A DNA stretch of 64,000 nucleotides from Pseudomonadota bacterium (GCA_018242365.1 JAFECB010000016.1:1-64000), one strand, 5' to 3'. Shown: positions 46,801-55,647, counted from the stretch's first letter. Program-made: numbers and translations. Notes: a model not told the origin generated them from the sequence alone.

Positions 46801-47853
46801 CTGCGCACCAATCTGCGCCTGTTCGATGGCAAGACGGTGCTGGCTGAATCGCGCGATCTGGATGAGTTGCGCATGCGCTTCGGGCAACGTGCCGCGCAGG
46901 CCTTTGCCCAATATGCGGCAAAAGGCATGGCGAAAACCGGCATGGTCAATTTTCCTGAAACACCGGTGCCGCTCAGTGTGCCAGGTGCCGGCGGTGTGCC
47001 TGCCTATCCGGCCTTGCAGGACGATGGGGAAACCGTGTCGCTTGCGCTGCACGCGCAGCGTGAGGTGGCGGAAGCGCGGCATCCGCAGGGCGTGCGTCGG
47101 CTGTTGGCGCTGGCGCTGGTGGATCGATGCAAGCAAGCGCGCAGGCAGTTGCCGGTGCAACCGAAGATTTCCTTGCTGTACGCGGCAATCGAGTCTGAAA
47201 TGGGGTCAGAGTCACTTTTCCTGCGTCACGGCCAAGAGGCTGCAAGGAAGAGGTGGAAAACTGACTCTGACCCCATTTCACGCGACCGCCTGCGTGCGGA
47301 TCTGGTCGATGGCGCGCTGGCCGCGCTCACCGCGGATGGCTTGCTGGACGTGCGTGATGCCGATGCCTTCGCGCTGCGGCTTGAGGCCGTCGGCAAGGCC
47401 TTGTTCGCTGAGGCAATGGTCAGACTCGAACAAGCGGAAACCATCCTCGCGTTGGTGGCCGAAGTACGCGGCAAACTGGAATCGAAGCTCATGGGTTGGG
47501 CGCGAGCCAATCTCGACGACATGCAGGCACAGCTCGACGCGCTGGCCGCACCTGGCTTCCTGCGCGACCTGCCGGCGAAGGTGCTGGCAGAGTATCCGCG
47601 CTACCTCAAGGCACTGTCATTGCGCGCCGAACGCGCCCAGCGTGACCCGGTGAAGGATCAGGCGCGGATGTTGGAACTCAAGCCCTTCGCTGATGCACTG
47701 GCTGCCGCTGATCCTGCACATCCCGAAGCGCAAGCCCTGCGCTGGGAGCTGGAAGAGCTGCGGGTGCAACTGTTCGCGCAGGAGCTGGGTGTCAAGGGTG
47801 GCGTATCACCTAAACGATTGGCGGCGCGCCTGCATGCATTGACGTCGGGATAA
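43855..47853 (+). CDS. hrpA: ATP-dependent RNA helicase HrpA with two in-frame repeat inserts
   Basis: A 1332-residue DEAH helicase. RecA-1 has GETGSGKTTQLPKLC (about 104), TQPRRLAARSVARRVAEEL and DEAHERSLNIDFLLG (about 201). RecA-2 has VFLPGEREIRDAH, ATNVAETSLTVPRIHYVIDPG and QRAGRCGRI. HA2, OB and the long HrpA-specific C-terminus follow. Two palindromic repeats are read through without breaking the frame: 44659-44738 (residues about 269-295, after VELRYRPLDE) and 47196-47280 (about 1114-1142, after LLYAAIE). Neither peptide belongs to the HrpA family. HrpA rescues stalled ribosomes. Confidence 0.95.
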   Translation: MGTVDANAKPYTEPAFRQARRAIDTALTRDRGRLLGLLGKWQGKPADAALQAVFSQKLQASIAERERRAAQLPSAQVAEDLPIAAHAEDIVALIRKHQVVVIAGETGSGKTTQLPKLCLAAGRGAAGVIGCTQPRRLAARSVARRVAEELQVPLGGAVGFQVRFNDAVSEQTAIKFMTDGILLAEIQNDRWLSKYDTLIIDEAHERSLNIDFLLGFLKQLLPRRPDLKLVVTSATIDTERFAAHFGGAPVVQVEGRGYPVELRYRPLDEMVSGTISGDAKAIGRTSREIVPDTISGIVAACDEIQREKGIGDVLVFLPGEREIRDAHQALEKRKYRHTEVLPLYARLSAKDQDRVFHPGPQRRIVLATNVAETSLTVPRIHYVIDPGVARIKRYSPRQKLDRLHIEDISQASANQRAGRCGRIEPGVCIRLYSEADFQSRAEFTDPEIRRAALAGVILRMLALGLGEIEKFPFLEPPDSRAIADGWQHLNELGAVDGERRLTAIGRTMAKLPVDVKLSRMLVAAQAHSVLPDVLVIASFLGVQDPRERPADARAAADAAHALFADPKSEFIGILKLWQGYREAHEAMTQSQLRKWADKHFLGFLRLREWWELHRQLKLQCEELGWRTTVEAAADYTLLHRALIAGLPSQIGHRTEKGQFDGPRGRKFALFPGSKLASKPPPWLLSANLLDTEKVWALTNAAIEPDWAIAELPHLLARRPHDPHWSRAQGRVLGSEQISLFGLVLAPKKPIHYGALFPEESRNIFVREALLTGEINTRCAFLPRNLRTLELAQQEEAKQRRVGLVVDEDWQARWYLDRLPAHVHNAQALDAWFGKLSKEQKAALEWSRDELLVADQADAARFPAYLALGDARLAVQYRFEPGAVDDGMTVAVPLHLLGALDAARLSWLAPGFIEDKATALIKSLPKALRRGFVPAPDFARAFAEAHPRPEADSLEGALARFLKKLSGVDVGALEFDTSSLDAHLRTNLRLFDGKTVLAESRDLDELRMRFGQRAAQAFAQYAAKGMAKTGMVNFPETPVPLSVPGAGGVPAYPALQDDGETVSLALHAQREVAEARHPQGVRRLLALALVDRCKQARRQLPVQPKISLLYAAIESEMGSESLFLRHGQEAARKRWKTDSDPISRDRLRADLVDGALAALTADGLLDVRDADAFALRLEAVGKALFAEAMVRLEQAETILALVAEVRGKLESKLMGWARANLDDMQAQLDALAAPGFLRDLPAKVLAEYPRYLKALSLRAERAQRDPVKDQARMLELKPFADALAAADPAHPEAQALRWELEELRVQLFAQELGVKGGVSPKRLAARLHALTSG
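44659..44738. repeat. Palindromic repeat inside hrpA, copy 1
   Basis: An 80-bp element with perfect 22-bp inverted arms (44659-44680 and 44717-44738) that start GAAATGGTGTCAGGGACA. The 36-base centre is GC-rich. It is in frame and encodes about 27 residues including MVSGTISGDAK and SREIVPDTISG, which HrpA homologues lack. The arm resembles that of the second insert at 47196. Confidence 0.88.
47196..47280. repeat. Palindromic repeat inside hrpA, copy 2
   Basis: An 85-bp element with 26-bp inverted arms and one mismatch (47196-47221 and 47255-47280), starting TGAAATGGGGTCAGAGTCA. It encodes about 29 residues, including MGSESLFLRHGQEAARKRWK and TDSDPISR. The arm shares GAAATGG-GTCAG-G-CA with the insert at 44659, so both are the same family. 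Confidence 0.88.
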
Positions 47854-47892
47854 TCGCTGGCCGAGTTACGCCTGCGTCGCTACTGTAAGCAC

Positions 47893-50055
47893 ATGAATGC
47901 GGCGCCCACCCACTCCGTGACTTGCTTTGCCGATGCACTGGCTCGCGTCGCGCCGGAGGCGTTGCCGCCGCCGCTGGCCGAGTTGTGGCTGGCGCGCGCA
48001 AATGCGGGTGCGTCGATGCGTGATCGCGCCGACGTGCTGGTGGATACGCTGAGCATCCTCGAATCGCTGCATGCCGATTCGGAAGTGATCGCGGCTGCAT
48101 TGCTGGATGCAATGGTCGAACTGGAGTCGACCGCTACCGAAGCCAGAATCGCCATTCCGGAGCGCTTGCATGTCCTGTTGGAAGGCCAGCGTGCGGCCAG
48201 TCGGGTATGGGCCTTGCACCGCAATCATGGCGGCGGACGCAACCCGGAAGGCATGCGTCGGCTGCTGTTGGCCTTGGTACGTGACCTGCGAGTGGTGCCC
48301 ATCGTGCTGGCGCGCCAGCTCGCGCGGATGCGTGCGGCGTGGCGGCTTCCCGAAGACGAACAACAGGCCTTGGCAAGGCTGTCGCGGGATATCCATGCGC
48401 CATTGGCCAACCGGCTTGGCATCGGCCAGTTGAAGTGGGAGCTGGAGGATCTGGCGTTCCGGATCCTGCAGTCTGCCGACTACCTGCAGATTGCACGCTT
48501 GCTGGACGACAACCGCAGTGGGCGCGAGCGCTATGTCCAGAAGGTGGCGGCCCAGTTGCATGCGGCGCTGGCGGCGCAGGGCATGGATGCCGATGTAGCC
48601 GGTCGGCCCAAGCATATATACAGCATCTGGCGGAAGATGCGCCGCAAGGGCGTGGATATCGACGAACTCTACGATCTGCGCGCGTTGCGGGTGCTGGTGG
48701 ACGACATTCCCGACTGCTACGCCGCGTTGGGGTTGGTGCATGCGCTGTGGGTGCCGATTCCCAGCGAATTCGACGACTACATCGCCAGACCCAAGCCCAA
48801 TGGCTACCGCAGCCTGCACACCGCGGTCATCGGTCCACAGGGCAAGACCCTCGAAGTCCAGATCCGTACCCGCGAAATGCACGCGCAGGCCGATCTGGGC
48901 GTGGCCGCGCACTGGCGCTACAAGGAAGGCAGCAGCGCCGGCGGGGCGGCGATGGACAAGCGCATTGCGTGGATGCGCAGGCTGCTGGAGCAGGCCGCCG
49001 AGGCCGCGCGCGAAGGGGAACCGGCACCGCTGCAGGGCGTGGACAGCGACCTCATCGAAGATCGCGTCTACGCACTGACACCCAAGGGCGAAGTCATCGA
49101 CCTGCCGCAGGGCAGTACCGTGCTCGACTTCGCCTATCAGGTCCACACCATGGTCGGGCACCGCTGCCGTGGCGCCAAGGTCGATGGCCGGATCGTGCCC
49201 CTGACCTATGCATTGCACACCGGCCAGCGGGTTGAAATCCTGACCGGCAAGCTGCCCGAACCCAGTCGCGATTGGTTGGTGGCCAGCAGCGGCTTCCTCG
49301 CCAGCAGTCGTTCGCGCGAAAAGGTGCGCGGCTGGTTCAACAAGCTCGACCGCGAACGCAACCTGCAGGCCGGGCGCGAGCTGCTCGATCACGACCTGCG
49401 CCGGATGGGCCTGCTGCATGCCGATCTGCTGCCGGTGCTGGCGCGGTTCAATGCTGCGAGTATTGATGACCTGCTGGTGGCGGTGGCCTTGGGCGACATC
49501 GGGCCCGGGCAAGTGGGGCGCGCCTTGCTCGAACTGGAGCGCCCCGCCAAGGAGCCGGAACCACTCGCGCCGCCGCTGGCGACCGCAACCAGCGCGGATG
49601 ATCGACGTGCCGGCACGGTGACCGTGCAGGGTGTCGACAATTTGCTGGCGCAGGTGGCGCGTTGCTGCCAGCCGCTGCCGGGTGAGGCGATCATCGGCTA
49701 CCTGACGCGCTCGCGTGGGGTCAGCGTGCACCGCCCGGACTGCACGGCATTCCTGCGCCTCGCCGGCAAGGAGCCCGCCCGCGTCCTGCCTGTGGAGTGG
49801 GGTGCGCGGCAGGGCGGGCAATCGGTCGAAATCCGCATCGATGCGATCGATCGCAAGGCCTTGCTCAAGGACATCACCACCCTGATGGCCCAGCTCGGTG
49901 TGCATGTGCTGGGGCTGACCGCCGAGCAGGTGCGTGGTGGCTATGGCCGGATGCGGATCGCGCTGCGCGCGCGGGTGGCGGATTTCGGCCAATTCGGGCT
50001 GTTGCTGGCGCGGTTGGAGTCCTTGCCCGGGGTGAACTCGGCACGGCGTGATTGA
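47893..50055 (+). CDS. relA: GTP pyrophosphokinase RelA
   Basis: A 720-residue protein. The N-terminal region has the HD-type fold but without the catalytic HD pair of hydrolases (DVLVDTLSILESLHADSEVI, ALLDAMVELE), as in RelA. The synthetase domain shows AGRPKHIYSIWRKMRRKGVD, DELYDLRALRVLVD, PNGYRSLHTAV and VQIRTREMHAQADLGVAAHW. TGS (EDRVYALTPKGEVIDLPQGS) and zinc-finger/ACT parts follow (LAQVARCCQPLPGEAIIGYL). It makes (p)ppGpp when uncharged tRNA reaches the ribosome. The gene follows hrpA, with a 39-bp gap. Confidence 0.93.
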   Translation: MNAAPTHSVTCFADALARVAPEALPPPLAELWLARANAGASMRDRADVLVDTLSILESLHADSEVIAAALLDAMVELESTATEARIAIPERLHVLLEGQRAASRVWALHRNHGGGRNPEGMRRLLLALVRDLRVVPIVLARQLARMRAAWRLPEDEQQALARLSRDIHAPLANRLGIGQLKWELEDLAFRILQSADYLQIARLLDDNRSGRERYVQKVAAQLHAALAAQGMDADVAGRPKHIYSIWRKMRRKGVDIDELYDLRALRVLVDDIPDCYAALGLVHALWVPIPSEFDDYIARPKPNGYRSLHTAVIGPQGKTLEVQIRTREMHAQADLGVAAHWRYKEGSSAGGAAMDKRIAWMRRLLEQAAEAAREGEPAPLQGVDSDLIEDRVYALTPKGEVIDLPQGSTVLDFAYQVHTMVGHRCRGAKVDGRIVPLTYALHTGQRVEILTGKLPEPSRDWLVASSGFLASSRSREKVRGWFNKLDRERNLQAGRELLDHDLRRMGLLHADLLPVLARFNAASIDDLLVAVALGDIGPGQVGRALLELERPAKEPEPLAPPLATATSADDRRAGTVTVQGVDNLLAQVARCCQPLPGEAIIGYLTRSRGVSVHRPDCTAFLRLAGKEPARVLPVEWGARQGGQSVEIRIDAIDRKALLKDITTLMAQLGVHVLGLTAEQVRGGYGRMRIALRARVADFGQFGLLLARLESLPGVNSARRD

Positions 50056-50163
50056 CGTCGCCGGGCCGCCGAACCGTCAACGCAGCGTTCAAGGTGACGC
50101 CACCCGACTGCGCTAGACTGCGCACGACGGCCGCATCGCGGTTTCGGAGCCACCTGACCACCC

Positions 50164-52653
50164 ATGCCCCGGATCGAAGACGACGACCTGCTCGACGGGG
50201 ACGATGAGGACACTGGCGACGCGTCCGGCGATGGCGGCGGCGGGTTCCTGCGGGGTGGCTTGCTGCGGCTGGGTTTGCTGGCCTTCGCCCTGCTGCTGGG
50301 CTTCCTGATTCCGTATCTGTTGTACCTGAATCATCAGGTCGGCGAGCGCTTCGGCAAGTTGCGCTGGCAGGTGCCGACGCGCGTCTATGCGCGGCCGCTG
50401 GTGTTGCGTGATGGCTTGGTGATGGATGGCCGAACCCTGAAGATCGAGCTGGATGCCGCGTCCTATCACGCCGGCGATGGCAGCAAGCCTGGCACCTACG
50501 CACAGAACGGTTCGCGCTGGCGGATCTCCAGCCGCGGCTATGACGACATCGACGGGCGGGTGGCCCCGGCCATCGTCGAGGTGAGCCTGCAGAACGGTGC
50601 GGTAGCGACGATCCGCGATGTGCAGGGACGACGCGCCCTGCGCAGTGCGCGCATGGATCCGGCGCGGATCGCGACCCTGTACGGGCAGTTGCAGGAAGAA
50701 CGGCGACTGGTGCGGATCGATGAGGTGCCCGGGCTGCTGGTCACCGGCCTGCAGGCGGTCGAGGATCGCGATTTCAACCACCATATTGGCGTCGATTTCA
50801 GCGGCATGTTGCGTGCCGTGTTCGTCAACCTGAAATCCGGTGGCGAAACCCGGCAAGGCGCCAGCACCCTGACCCAGCAACTTGCACGCAGTGGCCTGCT
50901 CGGCATCGGCAAGGAGCAGACCTATCGGCGCAAGTTCAAGGAGATCCTGTTTGCGCTGTTACTGGAAGCGCGTTACGACAAGCGCACGATCATGGAGGCC
51001 TATCTCAACCAGGTCGACCTCGGTCAGAACGGCGCCCAGTCGATCCGTGGCGTGGCTGCCGCGTCGGAGTTCTGGTTCGGCAAGGACCTGCGTGACCTGA
51101 AGGACGAGCAGATCGCGCTGTTGATCGGCATGGTCAAGGGGCCGTCCTGGTACAACCCGCGGCGCAATCCGGAGCGTGCGCTGGAACGGCGCAACTTCGT
51201 GCTGAAGCAGATGCTGGATACCCACCTGATCGATGAAAAGGCGTATCACCGCGCGGTCGCCGCCCCGTTGGGGGTGACCGCCAGCCCCGGCACGCCCAAT
51301 GCCAACCGCTTCCCGGCCTATGTCGATCTGGTGCGCAAGCAGTTGGCGCGTGACTATCCGGCCGAGCAATTGTCCGGTGCGGGCCTGAGCGTGATGACTG
51401 GCATGTCGATCGCCGCGCAGGGTTATGCCGAAGGCGCGGTCACGCGCACGCTGAGCGCATTGGATCGGCGCGGGCGGCCGCCACTGCAGGCCGGCTTGGT
51501 GGTGACCGACGTGCACAACGGCGATGTGCTGGCGGTGGTGGGATCGCGCGATTACACCGAGCCGGGCTTCAATCGCGCGGTCGATGCGCGCCGGCCGGTC
51601 GGCTCGCTGCTCAAGCCCTTCGTCTACCTGCTGGCATTTGCGCAACCGGAGAAGTGGTCGCTGGCGAGCACGATCAGCGATGCGCCGGTCAGTATCGGGC
51701 TGGGGCAGGGTCGGCAGTGGAAGCCGGTCAATTCCGATGGGCGCAGCCACGGCGACGTGACGCTCGTCGATGCGCTGGCACACAGCTTCAATCAGGCCAC
51801 CGTGCGATTGGGCATGGACATCCAGCCGCAGCGGCTGGCCGATCTCATCCACACCCTGGCGGGCATCCAGGCCGCACCGCAACCTTCGTTGATCCTCGGG
51901 GCGACCGACCAAAGCCCCTATGCGATGGCGCAGCTCTACGAGTTCCTTGCCTCAAGTGGGGAAATCCATCCGCTGCACGCGGTGCGCGGCGTGCTCGATC
52001 CGCGCGGTAGCACGATCAAGCGCTACGACAGCGCGGTGCCGCCGGCGCAGCCGGGTGATTCGCTGGCGGCGCGCCTGGTCGGGGTTGCGCTGCAGTACGT
52101 GGTGACCTCGGGCACCGGCACCGGCCTGATGCGCGATGGCCTCGGACGCCTGTCGCCGGCCGGCAAGACCGGCACCAGCAACGATGGTCGCGACAGCTGG
52201 TTTGCCGGCTATACCGGCGATCATCTGGCCGTGGTCTGGGTGGGCAATGACCAGAATCAGGCGACCGGCCTGTATGGTGCGACCGGGGGCATGCGGGTCT
52301 GGTCGGAGATTTTCCGGCGCCTGCCGAGCGCACCCTTGCGGCTGTCCAACGCGGGCATGGATTGGCGTTGGGTGCTGGATGGGCAGAGCACCGATCCGGA
52401 TTGTCCCGGCGCCCGCCATTTCCCGTTCGTCGCCGGCCACACACCGGCGTATCAGACCTGCGAGTACGCGCCGCCGCAGGAGCTCGACGAATTCGGCAAT
52501 CCGATTCCACCACCGGATGACGCCAGCGGGGATCCGCTCGAACGTGCCGGCCAGCTGATTCGTGGCTTGTTCGGTGGCGATGATCCGGCCAAGCACGATC
52601 CGAGCACGCCGCCTCCTGCTCCGCCGGCACCCACGCCGCCACCGGCCCAGTGA
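50164..52653 (+). CDS. mrcB: Penicillin-binding protein 1B-like (bifunctional transglycosylase/transpeptidase)
   Basis: An 829-residue inner-membrane protein. A cytosolic acidic N-terminus precedes one transmembrane helix (about 33-55) and a UB2H-like region. The glycosyltransferase has VEDRDFNHHIGVDFSGMLRA and GASTLTQQLARSGLL. The transpeptidase has the active-site VGSLLKPF (SxxK), HSFNQAT (SxN) and AGKTGTS (KTG). A Pro-rich tail ends the protein. It polymerises and cross-links peptidoglycan. The stop overlaps the GTG of the helicase gene, so the two are coupled. Confidence 0.93.
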   Translation: MPRIEDDDLLDGDDEDTGDASGDGGGGFLRGGLLRLGLLAFALLLGFLIPYLLYLNHQVGERFGKLRWQVPTRVYARPLVLRDGLVMDGRTLKIELDAASYHAGDGSKPGTYAQNGSRWRISSRGYDDIDGRVAPAIVEVSLQNGAVATIRDVQGRRALRSARMDPARIATLYGQLQEERRLVRIDEVPGLLVTGLQAVEDRDFNHHIGVDFSGMLRAVFVNLKSGGETRQGASTLTQQLARSGLLGIGKEQTYRRKFKEILFALLLEARYDKRTIMEAYLNQVDLGQNGAQSIRGVAAASEFWFGKDLRDLKDEQIALLIGMVKGPSWYNPRRNPERALERRNFVLKQMLDTHLIDEKAYHRAVAAPLGVTASPGTPNANRFPAYVDLVRKQLARDYPAEQLSGAGLSVMTGMSIAAQGYAEGAVTRTLSALDRRGRPPLQAGLVVTDVHNGDVLAVVGSRDYTEPGFNRAVDARRPVGSLLKPFVYLLAFAQPEKWSLASTISDAPVSIGLGQGRQWKPVNSDGRSHGDVTLVDALAHSFNQATVRLGMDIQPQRLADLIHTLAGIQAAPQPSLILGATDQSPYAMAQLYEFLASSGEIHPLHAVRGVLDPRGSTIKRYDSAVPPAQPGDSLAARLVGVALQYVVTSGTGTGLMRDGLGRLSPAGKTGTSNDGRDSWFAGYTGDHLAVVWVGNDQNQATGLYGATGGMRVWSEIFRRLPSAPLRLSNAGMDWRWVLDGQSTDPDCPGARHFPFVAGHTPAYQTCEYAPPQELDEFGNPIPPPDDASGDPLERAGQLIRGLFGGDDPAKHDPSTPPPAPPAPTPPPAQ

Positions 52654-54665
52654 GTTCGCACGTTTCGGTCAACAGCCGACTGGCGCAGCAGGCAAGTGCC
52701 GCGCTCGGTGTCGGCTCGCCCTTGTCCACGGCGTTCGCGGGCTATACCGAACGCCCGGCCCAGCAACGGTTGGCGGAAGCCATTGCAGACGCCATCGAAG
52801 CGCGCGAGGTGCTGCTGGCCGAGGCCGGCACCGGCACCGGCAAGACCTTCGCCTATCTCGTGCCGATCCTGCTGTCGGGCGTGCGTGCGATCGTTTCCAC
52901 CGGCACCCGCGCGTTGCAGGACCAGTTGTTCCTGCGTGATTTGCCGCGCTTGCGCGAGGCGCTGGGTGTCGATCTCAAGGCTGCCTTGCTCAAGGGCCGC
53001 GCCAATTACCTGTGTCATCACCGATTGGAGCAGGCCAGCGAAGACACGCGGTTCCAGCGTGGCCCGCTGGCGGCACAACTGCGACAGGTGATGGCATGGA
53101 GCAGGCAAACCCGCAGCGGCGATCTCGCCGAGATCGAAGCACTGGCCGAGGATTCACCGCTGCTGCCGCAGGTCACATCGACGATGGAAAACTGCCTCGG
53201 CACCGGCTGCCCGTTCTGGGAGGATTGTTTCGTTGTGCGCGCCCGTCAGCGAGCACAGGCGGCCGATCTGGTGGTGGTCAACCACCATTTGTTGTTGGCC
53301 GATCTTGCGTTGAAAGAGGAGGGCTTCGGCGAAATCCTGCCTGGTGCGCAAGCCTATGTGGTGGATGAGGCGCACCAACTTCCGGAGCTGGCCGCGCAGT
53401 TCTTCGGCGAAGCGGTCAGCCTGCGCGCGCTGACCGAGCTTTGCGTCGATGTGCTCGGCGAATGCGCCACGGTCGCAAGTGCGCTCGCCAGCGTGCAGGA
53501 GCCGGCGCGGGCGGTGGACCAGACGGCGCGTGCGCTGCGTGCGGCGATGGATGCGCTGCCTGTCCGCGGCACCGCAGCACGCGCTCTTGCGGCCGTGGAC
53601 GTGGAGCCGGCTTTCGACAATCTGCTCCTCGCCCTGCAGGACCTGATCCGGGCCTTGGCACCGCTGCGTGAAGCCGCCGCCGGTTTCGACAGCTGTCATC
53701 TGCGCGCAACCGTGCTGCGCAGACGGCTGGAACGCTGGTTGCCCGGTGCCGATCAGTTCGAAGACGCCGACCCGTTCGATCCGACGGAAGACGACATTTC
53801 GGCGGATGTTCGCGAGCCAGTCGATGCCTCGGTGTTCTGGTACGAGCTGACCGCGCGCGGCTTTCGCATGCAGCGCACGCCACTGGACGTGTCGGGCCCG
53901 CTGCGTGCGCATCGCGAGCGATCGCATGCGGCCTGGATCTTCACGTCGGCAACATTGGCGGTTGCCGGCAGCTTCAGGCACGCGGCGCGGCGGTTGGGGA
54001 TCGATCATGCCCGCGAACTGATCGAGCCCAGTCCGTTCGATTGGCAGCAGCAGGCCTTGTGTTACCTGCCGCGACAGTTGCCGGAGCCTTCGTTACGCGA
54101 TTACACGCACAGCGTGATCGCAGCGGTGTTGCCGGTGCTGCGCGCATCGAACGGGCGTGCCTTCCTGCTGTTCGCCTCGCATCGTGCGCTGCGCGAGGCG
54201 CAGGACTGCCTGCAGGGCGTGCCATGGCCGCTGTTCGTGCAGGGCAGTGAACCACGACATGCACTGCTGCAGCGGTTTCGTGAGTCCGGCAATGGCGTGC
54301 TGCTGGGCACCGCCAGTTTCCGCGAAGGCGTCGATGTGGCCGGCGACGCGCTCAGCGTGGTGGTGATCGACAAATTGCCGTTCGCCGCGCCCGACGACCC
54401 GGTGTTCGAAGCGCGGTTGGACGCGGTCCGCCGCAGCGGCGGCAATCCGTTCCGCGACGAGCAATTGCCGCAGGCGGTCATAGCGCTCAAGCAGGGTGCA
54501 GGCCGGTTGATTCGCACCGAAACCGATCGCGGCGTGCTGGTCCTGTGTGATCCTCGCTTGCGCAGCCGTTCCTATGGACGGACCTTCCTCGACTCGTTGC
54601 CACCGCTGCCGACCACCGGCGATCCCGAGGATGTGAAGGCGTTCTTCGAAAGCGCGCCGTTCTGA
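52650..54665 (+). CDS. DinG/YoaA-family Fe-S helicase
   Basis: A 671-residue XPD-like helicase starting at a GTG that overlaps the mrcB stop by 4 bases. Motifs: EAGTGTGKTFAYLVP (Walker A), STGTRALQDQL, DEAHQLPEL (DEAH), GVLLGTASFREGVDVAGDAL and ALKQGAGRLIRTETDRGV. Cysteines in NYLCHH, ENCLGTGC and EDCFVV should hold a 4Fe-4S cluster. Such helicases help with replication fork repair. The length fits YoaA. Structured repeat copy C begins at the last base of the stop codon. Confidence 0.92.
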   Translation: MSSHVSVNSRLAQQASAALGVGSPLSTAFAGYTERPAQQRLAEAIADAIEAREVLLAEAGTGTGKTFAYLVPILLSGVRAIVSTGTRALQDQLFLRDLPRLREALGVDLKAALLKGRANYLCHHRLEQASEDTRFQRGPLAAQLRQVMAWSRQTRSGDLAEIEALAEDSPLLPQVTSTMENCLGTGCPFWEDCFVVRARQRAQAADLVVVNHHLLLADLALKEEGFGEILPGAQAYVVDEAHQLPELAAQFFGEAVSLRALTELCVDVLGECATVASALASVQEPARAVDQTARALRAAMDALPVRGTAARALAAVDVEPAFDNLLLALQDLIRALAPLREAAAGFDSCHLRATVLRRRLERWLPGADQFEDADPFDPTEDDISADVREPVDASVFWYELTARGFRMQRTPLDVSGPLRAHRERSHAAWIFTSATLAVAGSFRHAARRLGIDHARELIEPSPFDWQQQALCYLPRQLPEPSLRDYTHSVIAAVLPVLRASNGRAFLLFASHRALREAQDCLQGVPWPLFVQGSEPRHALLQRFRESGNGVLLGTASFREGVDVAGDALSVVVIDKLPFAAPDDPVFEARLDAVRRSGGNPFRDEQLPQAVIALKQGAGRLIRTETDRGVLVLCDPRLRSRSYGRTFLDSLPPLPTTGDPEDVKAFFESAPF

Positions 54666-54817
54666 GGCAACGCTGATTCATCAGCGTTGCTTGCCGACCA
54701 TGGAGGGTCGGCCGCGGATCGATCACGGACGTGATTGATCCACGTGAGCCGCTTCCGGGCATGCACCGGAAGCGACGTGTGCTGACAAGTCCAGGAAGGA
54801 CTTGTTCAGCATTGTCC
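54665..54817 (+). repeat. Five-hairpin dispersed repeat, copy C
   Basis: Hairpins in order: GCAACGCTGA/TCAGCGTTGC (54667-54690), GCCGACC/GGTCGGC, GGATCGATCAC/GTGATTGATCC, CGCTTCCGG/CCGGAAGCG and CTGACAAGTCC/GGACTTGTTCAG. It starts AGGCAACGCTGA and ends CAGCATTGTCCT, near-inverted ends. It occupies nearly all of the space between the helicase gene and tsaB and is on the same strand as both, unlike copies A and B. Confidence 0.88.
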
Positions 54818-54862
54818 TGAGTCGAGAACGGGTGGCACCGGCGCTTCCCGCATAATGGCGCG

Positions 54863-55585
54863 ATGAGACTGCTTGCATTCGAAACCGCGACCGAAGCCTG
54901 CTCGGTGGCCATCAGCGTGGATGGGCGCGTGCTGGAGCGCTTCGAGATCGCGCCGCGCCGGCACGCCGAGTTGGCATTGCCGTGGGCCGAGGTGCTGCTG
55001 GCCGAGGCGGGCGTGGCGCGCTCGCAAGTGGATGCGGTCGCTGTAAGCCGCGGGCCGGGTGCGTTCACCGGCGTGCGTCTTGGAATTGGCGTGGCGCAGG
55101 GAATCGCGTTGGCGCTGGATCGGCCGGTGATCGCGGTCTCGACGCTGGCCGTACTCGCCGAGGGCGTGGTTGGTTCGCTGTCGCAACAGGTCCCGGAAGC
55201 TGGTGACCACAACGTGATGGCAGCCATCGATGCCCGCATGGGCGAGGTCTACGTCGGCACGTTCTCTCGCCGAGCTGGCGACGTCGTCGCCTTGATGCCG
55301 GAAGTCGTGGCCAAGCCGGAGGACGTTGCGGTGCCGGAAGGCTCGGGCTGGATCGCTGTCGGCACCGGGTTTGCTGCAGCGGACGGTGCGCTGCGCTCGC
55401 GATTTGCTGACCAACTCGCACGAGTGGATGCGCAGGCCTTGCCCCGCGCAGGCCATCTGGTGCGACTGGCGGAAGCTGCGTTCGCCCGCGGGGAAGCACT
55501 GGCACCGGAGCGAGTTGAACCCGCCTACCTGCGCAACAATGTGGCGCTCACCTTGGCCGAGCAACAGCGCCTGCGCGCCGGCTGA
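54863..55585 (+). CDS. tsaB: tRNA threonylcarbamoyladenosine biosynthesis protein TsaB
   Basis: A 240-residue ASKHA-fold protein. MRLLAFETATEACSVAISVD is the family start, followed by LPWAEVLLAEAGVARSQVDA, SRGPGAFTGVRLGIGVAQG and AAIDARMGEVYVGTF. With TsaD and TsaE it transfers the threonylcarbamoyl group to A37 of ANN-decoding tRNAs; TsaB is the non-catalytic scaffold partner of TsaD. The sequence ends at about 240 residues as usual. Confidence 0.94.
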   Translation: MRLLAFETATEACSVAISVDGRVLERFEIAPRRHAELALPWAEVLLAEAGVARSQVDAVAVSRGPGAFTGVRLGIGVAQGIALALDRPVIAVSTLAVLAEGVVGSLSQQVPEAGDHNVMAAIDARMGEVYVGTFSRRAGDVVALMPEVVAKPEDVAVPEGSGWIAVGTGFAAADGALRSRFADQLARVDAQALPRAGHLVRLAEAAFARGEALAPERVEPAYLRNNVALTLAEQQRLRAG

Positions 55586-55647
55586 CGCATCGCCCGCGGC
55601 GACTTTGCGCTATCCTCGCCTGTGGGTTCTTTACACGCAGGTCGTTC

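Noticed and set aside
45538..47160. Long antisense open frame (540 codons) in hrpA
   Set aside because: Shadow of the hrpA codon pattern; no start signal or motif.
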